A stretch of 64,000 nucleotides of DNA, taken from the NCBI GenBank assembly GCA_007570785.1, contig ML664174.1:1991504-2055503 (forward strand), written 5' to 3'. The translations under genes and the position numbers were made by a program. Below, piece after piece: positions 62,028-64,000 of the stretch. This stretch comes from Antilocapra americana. Taxonomy: Eukaryota; Chordata; Mammalia; Artiodactyla; Antilocapridae. The notes below the pieces were generated by a model. The model did not search any database and was not told the DNA's origin. It was given only the letters and a program-made list of their open reading frames with translations. Within the stretch, counting starts at the first letter, position 1; each line of letters begins with the position of its first letter.

Positions 62028-64000
62028 CTAGAAAAAGAAAAATAGAAATGACATCTGAAAAATGTATTGGCTAAACTTGTAAATGAGTGTGTTAGGGAAG
62101 AATTAACCAATTGAAAAGGCTTAATTTTTTTTCTACAAGGAAGATATTGAATGAATATGAAACAAGCAGCAGGTGAGCTGAGAGGGAGGGAGGCGGAGTC
62201 AATATAAACAAAATATACAACACCACACAGAGATTTTTGTTTTTGGTTTGCTTGTTATTTGGTTAGTTTACAGAATATTTTGGGTTCTAGGAATAAGTCT
62301 TCCCAGTTTGAAAGAAAAGAGGCAGAAATAATCACAAGATAGAATTATTCTAGAGCAGTTGTCAATTTCCAATAAGCAGAAAAAAGGACAAGCCATTTCC
62401 AAACTAAACATAACTATGAACCACAAACTGAAGTTTTACACCTTAGGAGGGATTTAATAGAGAGGATATGACTGAATTTTTTCAAAATATGAAGAATAGA
62501 GTAGAAAAGATGCACCTCCTCTTTTTTTTTGGTGTCAGGAGGGAGATCCTCTCTTTTTTTGAAAACAGTATATGTACTACTTAGGAATACTTGAAATAAG
62601 AAGGAAGTAAATTTAAACAAAATAACTAATAAACCTCTGTGTGAGAATGTTTAGCATTTCTTCAGTTCTCCTGTCAAAAGCACTTCACAAGTATTTAGGT
62701 CTCAGAATACATGTGGTGCTAAAAAGTGTCTTATAAAAACTGCAACTCAAAATCAGGAAGCAATAATGCATAAATCATTCTTGATGTTACCACCCTCTCT
62801 TCTCCAAAACTGCAATTTTTTCTTACATTTACTGTGTCATGAAAATTCAGAATATAGAAATAAAGAAAATAACTTCAAGCGTTTAAAATGTAAAACAGAT
62901 ATAGGTAAATTTGTAAAGGAAGATCTGATCACTTGCATTGACATCACTATCATTCAGATGCATTTAAGTAATAAATCTCACACTTTCAAGTGGTCAGATC
63001 TTCTTGTACACTACTACCACTGCCATAATAAAACACACAAATGCACAGAAATCTCTGGTCTCACTGCTTCTACTTTGATTTGTTGGGATGAGAAAAGGGG
63101 AATTTGCATGCTCTGAAATAGTGAGATTTTCAACCTGATTCAACCTTTAGTGTTCTGTAACTATCTTGGTTTTTCAACATACTTCTTCCTATAGAAATGC
63201 TAAATGATAAACCCTTATTTTTAGAGCAATTAAAATAAATTAATTTTGTTTTGAAAGCTTTAGAACAACCTTTGTGACAAACTGAGCCATCTTGAGATCT
63301 TACGAAAATGGGAGTTAAGAATCATTACTCTAAATATTAGACACAAAAGTCTCTTATTTTAGAGGAACTCAAAGGTCTGTAGAGATATTTTGTATATGTA
63401 TATAAGAAATAGAGGGTTGAAGGGGAGAAACAGTGTATTATAGTAGAAAGAATATGGGACTTAGGATTCAGATTCTATATCAAATGGTGTAAGCTTTGGC
63501 AAATACTTTACCTCTACAAACTTCAGGTTTTTAGCAGTGAAACAAGTATAACAACCTTGCTTACTTCACAAGATTATATATTTTTGAAGAACAGCTAATA
63601 TTTACTGGTAGATATGGTATACATTTACTATATACATTGTTCAATTTAATCTTCATAATAACTAAGACTCCACTGTTGGGTATGGTGTGTCTGTAGTAAC
63701 ATACCCAATAAATTACAGGAATAAAGGAGTCTGGATTTGAATCTAGGCAGTCTGTCTCCAGAAATGGCTTTTTTTTTGTTTTTGAAATATCAAAAATGGA
63801 ATCAGACTCTTTATTATGATTTACCCGTGATGTTGCATTTATTAAGTTTTAACTTGTTCTAGTGTCATAATGGTGCTGTGAGGCCTATACCATGAGAATA
63901 TAAGGGAGGTGAAAGTTACACTGCATACCTTGCTCAAGAGCCCAGCACTGTATATGTAGAAGTGAAACAGTCACGAGACAATGTCTGCAACTCCAAACTG
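62028..64000 (-). other. PSEN1: PSEN1 intron 7, 3' part
   Basis: AT-rich intron running off the window end. Only MIR-type relics near 63.4-63.75 kb are seen. I looked for exon 7 and did not find it, so it lies beyond 64 kb. Confidence 0.75.
63430..63580 (-). mobile_element. MIR SINE relic
   Basis: Reverse MIR: GAATATGGGACTTAGGATTC, ATACTTTACCTCTACAAACT and CTTACTTCACAAGATTA. Confidence 0.65.

Noticed and set aside
62766..63116. A 116-codon plus-strand frame in PSEN1 intron 7
   Set aside because: AT-rich chance frame with no similarity I recognise and no splice or promoter context.

Overview
This is vertebrate nuclear DNA from a ruminant, most likely a bovid. Genes are split into short exons with GT/AG borders. 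Introns and intergenic DNA carry BovB LINEs, Bov-tA SINEs and CHR-1/CHR-2-type tRNA-derived SINEs, which occur together only in ruminants, over older L1, L2, MIR, Tigger and MER debris. I cannot fix the species. Two genes are recognisable, both on the minus strand and head to tail in the order known from human 14q24: PSEN1 upstream (high coordinates), then PAPLN (low coordinates).

PAPLN (papilin, a secreted extracellular-matrix glycoprotein) covers 35-25998. I could place 21 consecutive coding exons, from the signal peptide to the linker after the first Ig domain. All splice phases agree and there is no stop: 3,092 nt, about 1,030 residues. The remaining Ig domains, the PLAC domain and the 3' end lie beyond base 1. 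A CpG island at 27.0-27.96 kb carries a good candidate non-coding first exon and promoter. Introns hold a large L1/Bov-tA/BovB cluster (5.5-11.8 kb), a Tigger1 relic (21.4-21.85 kb) and a minisatellite (23.9-24.15 kb).

The intergenic stretch from about 28 to 38.2 kb has no convincing gene. It holds MIR/L2 relics, SINEs, a CA microsatellite, an L1 remnant broken by three SINEs (32.8-33.7 kb), and an AT-rich non-repeat segment near 35.3 kb that may be regulatory.

PSEN1 (presenilin-1, the catalytic subunit of gamma-secretase) covers 38.25-62.03 kb of the window, with the 5' part of the gene outside. Present are exons 8-12 (residues 257-467 in human numbering, exactly the human length) and a long 3'UTR of about 4.2 kb. 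That UTR has proximal and distal poly(A) signals and an assembly gap inside a 43-bp tandem repeat. The active-site residue D385, the PAL motif and the endoproteolysis site are intact. The most interesting structural observation is a pair of about 309-bp direct repeats bracketing PSEN1 exon 9. Recombination between them would remove exactly the exon lost in human delta-E9 Alzheimer alleles. I saw no prokaryotic, viral or CRISPR-like system.
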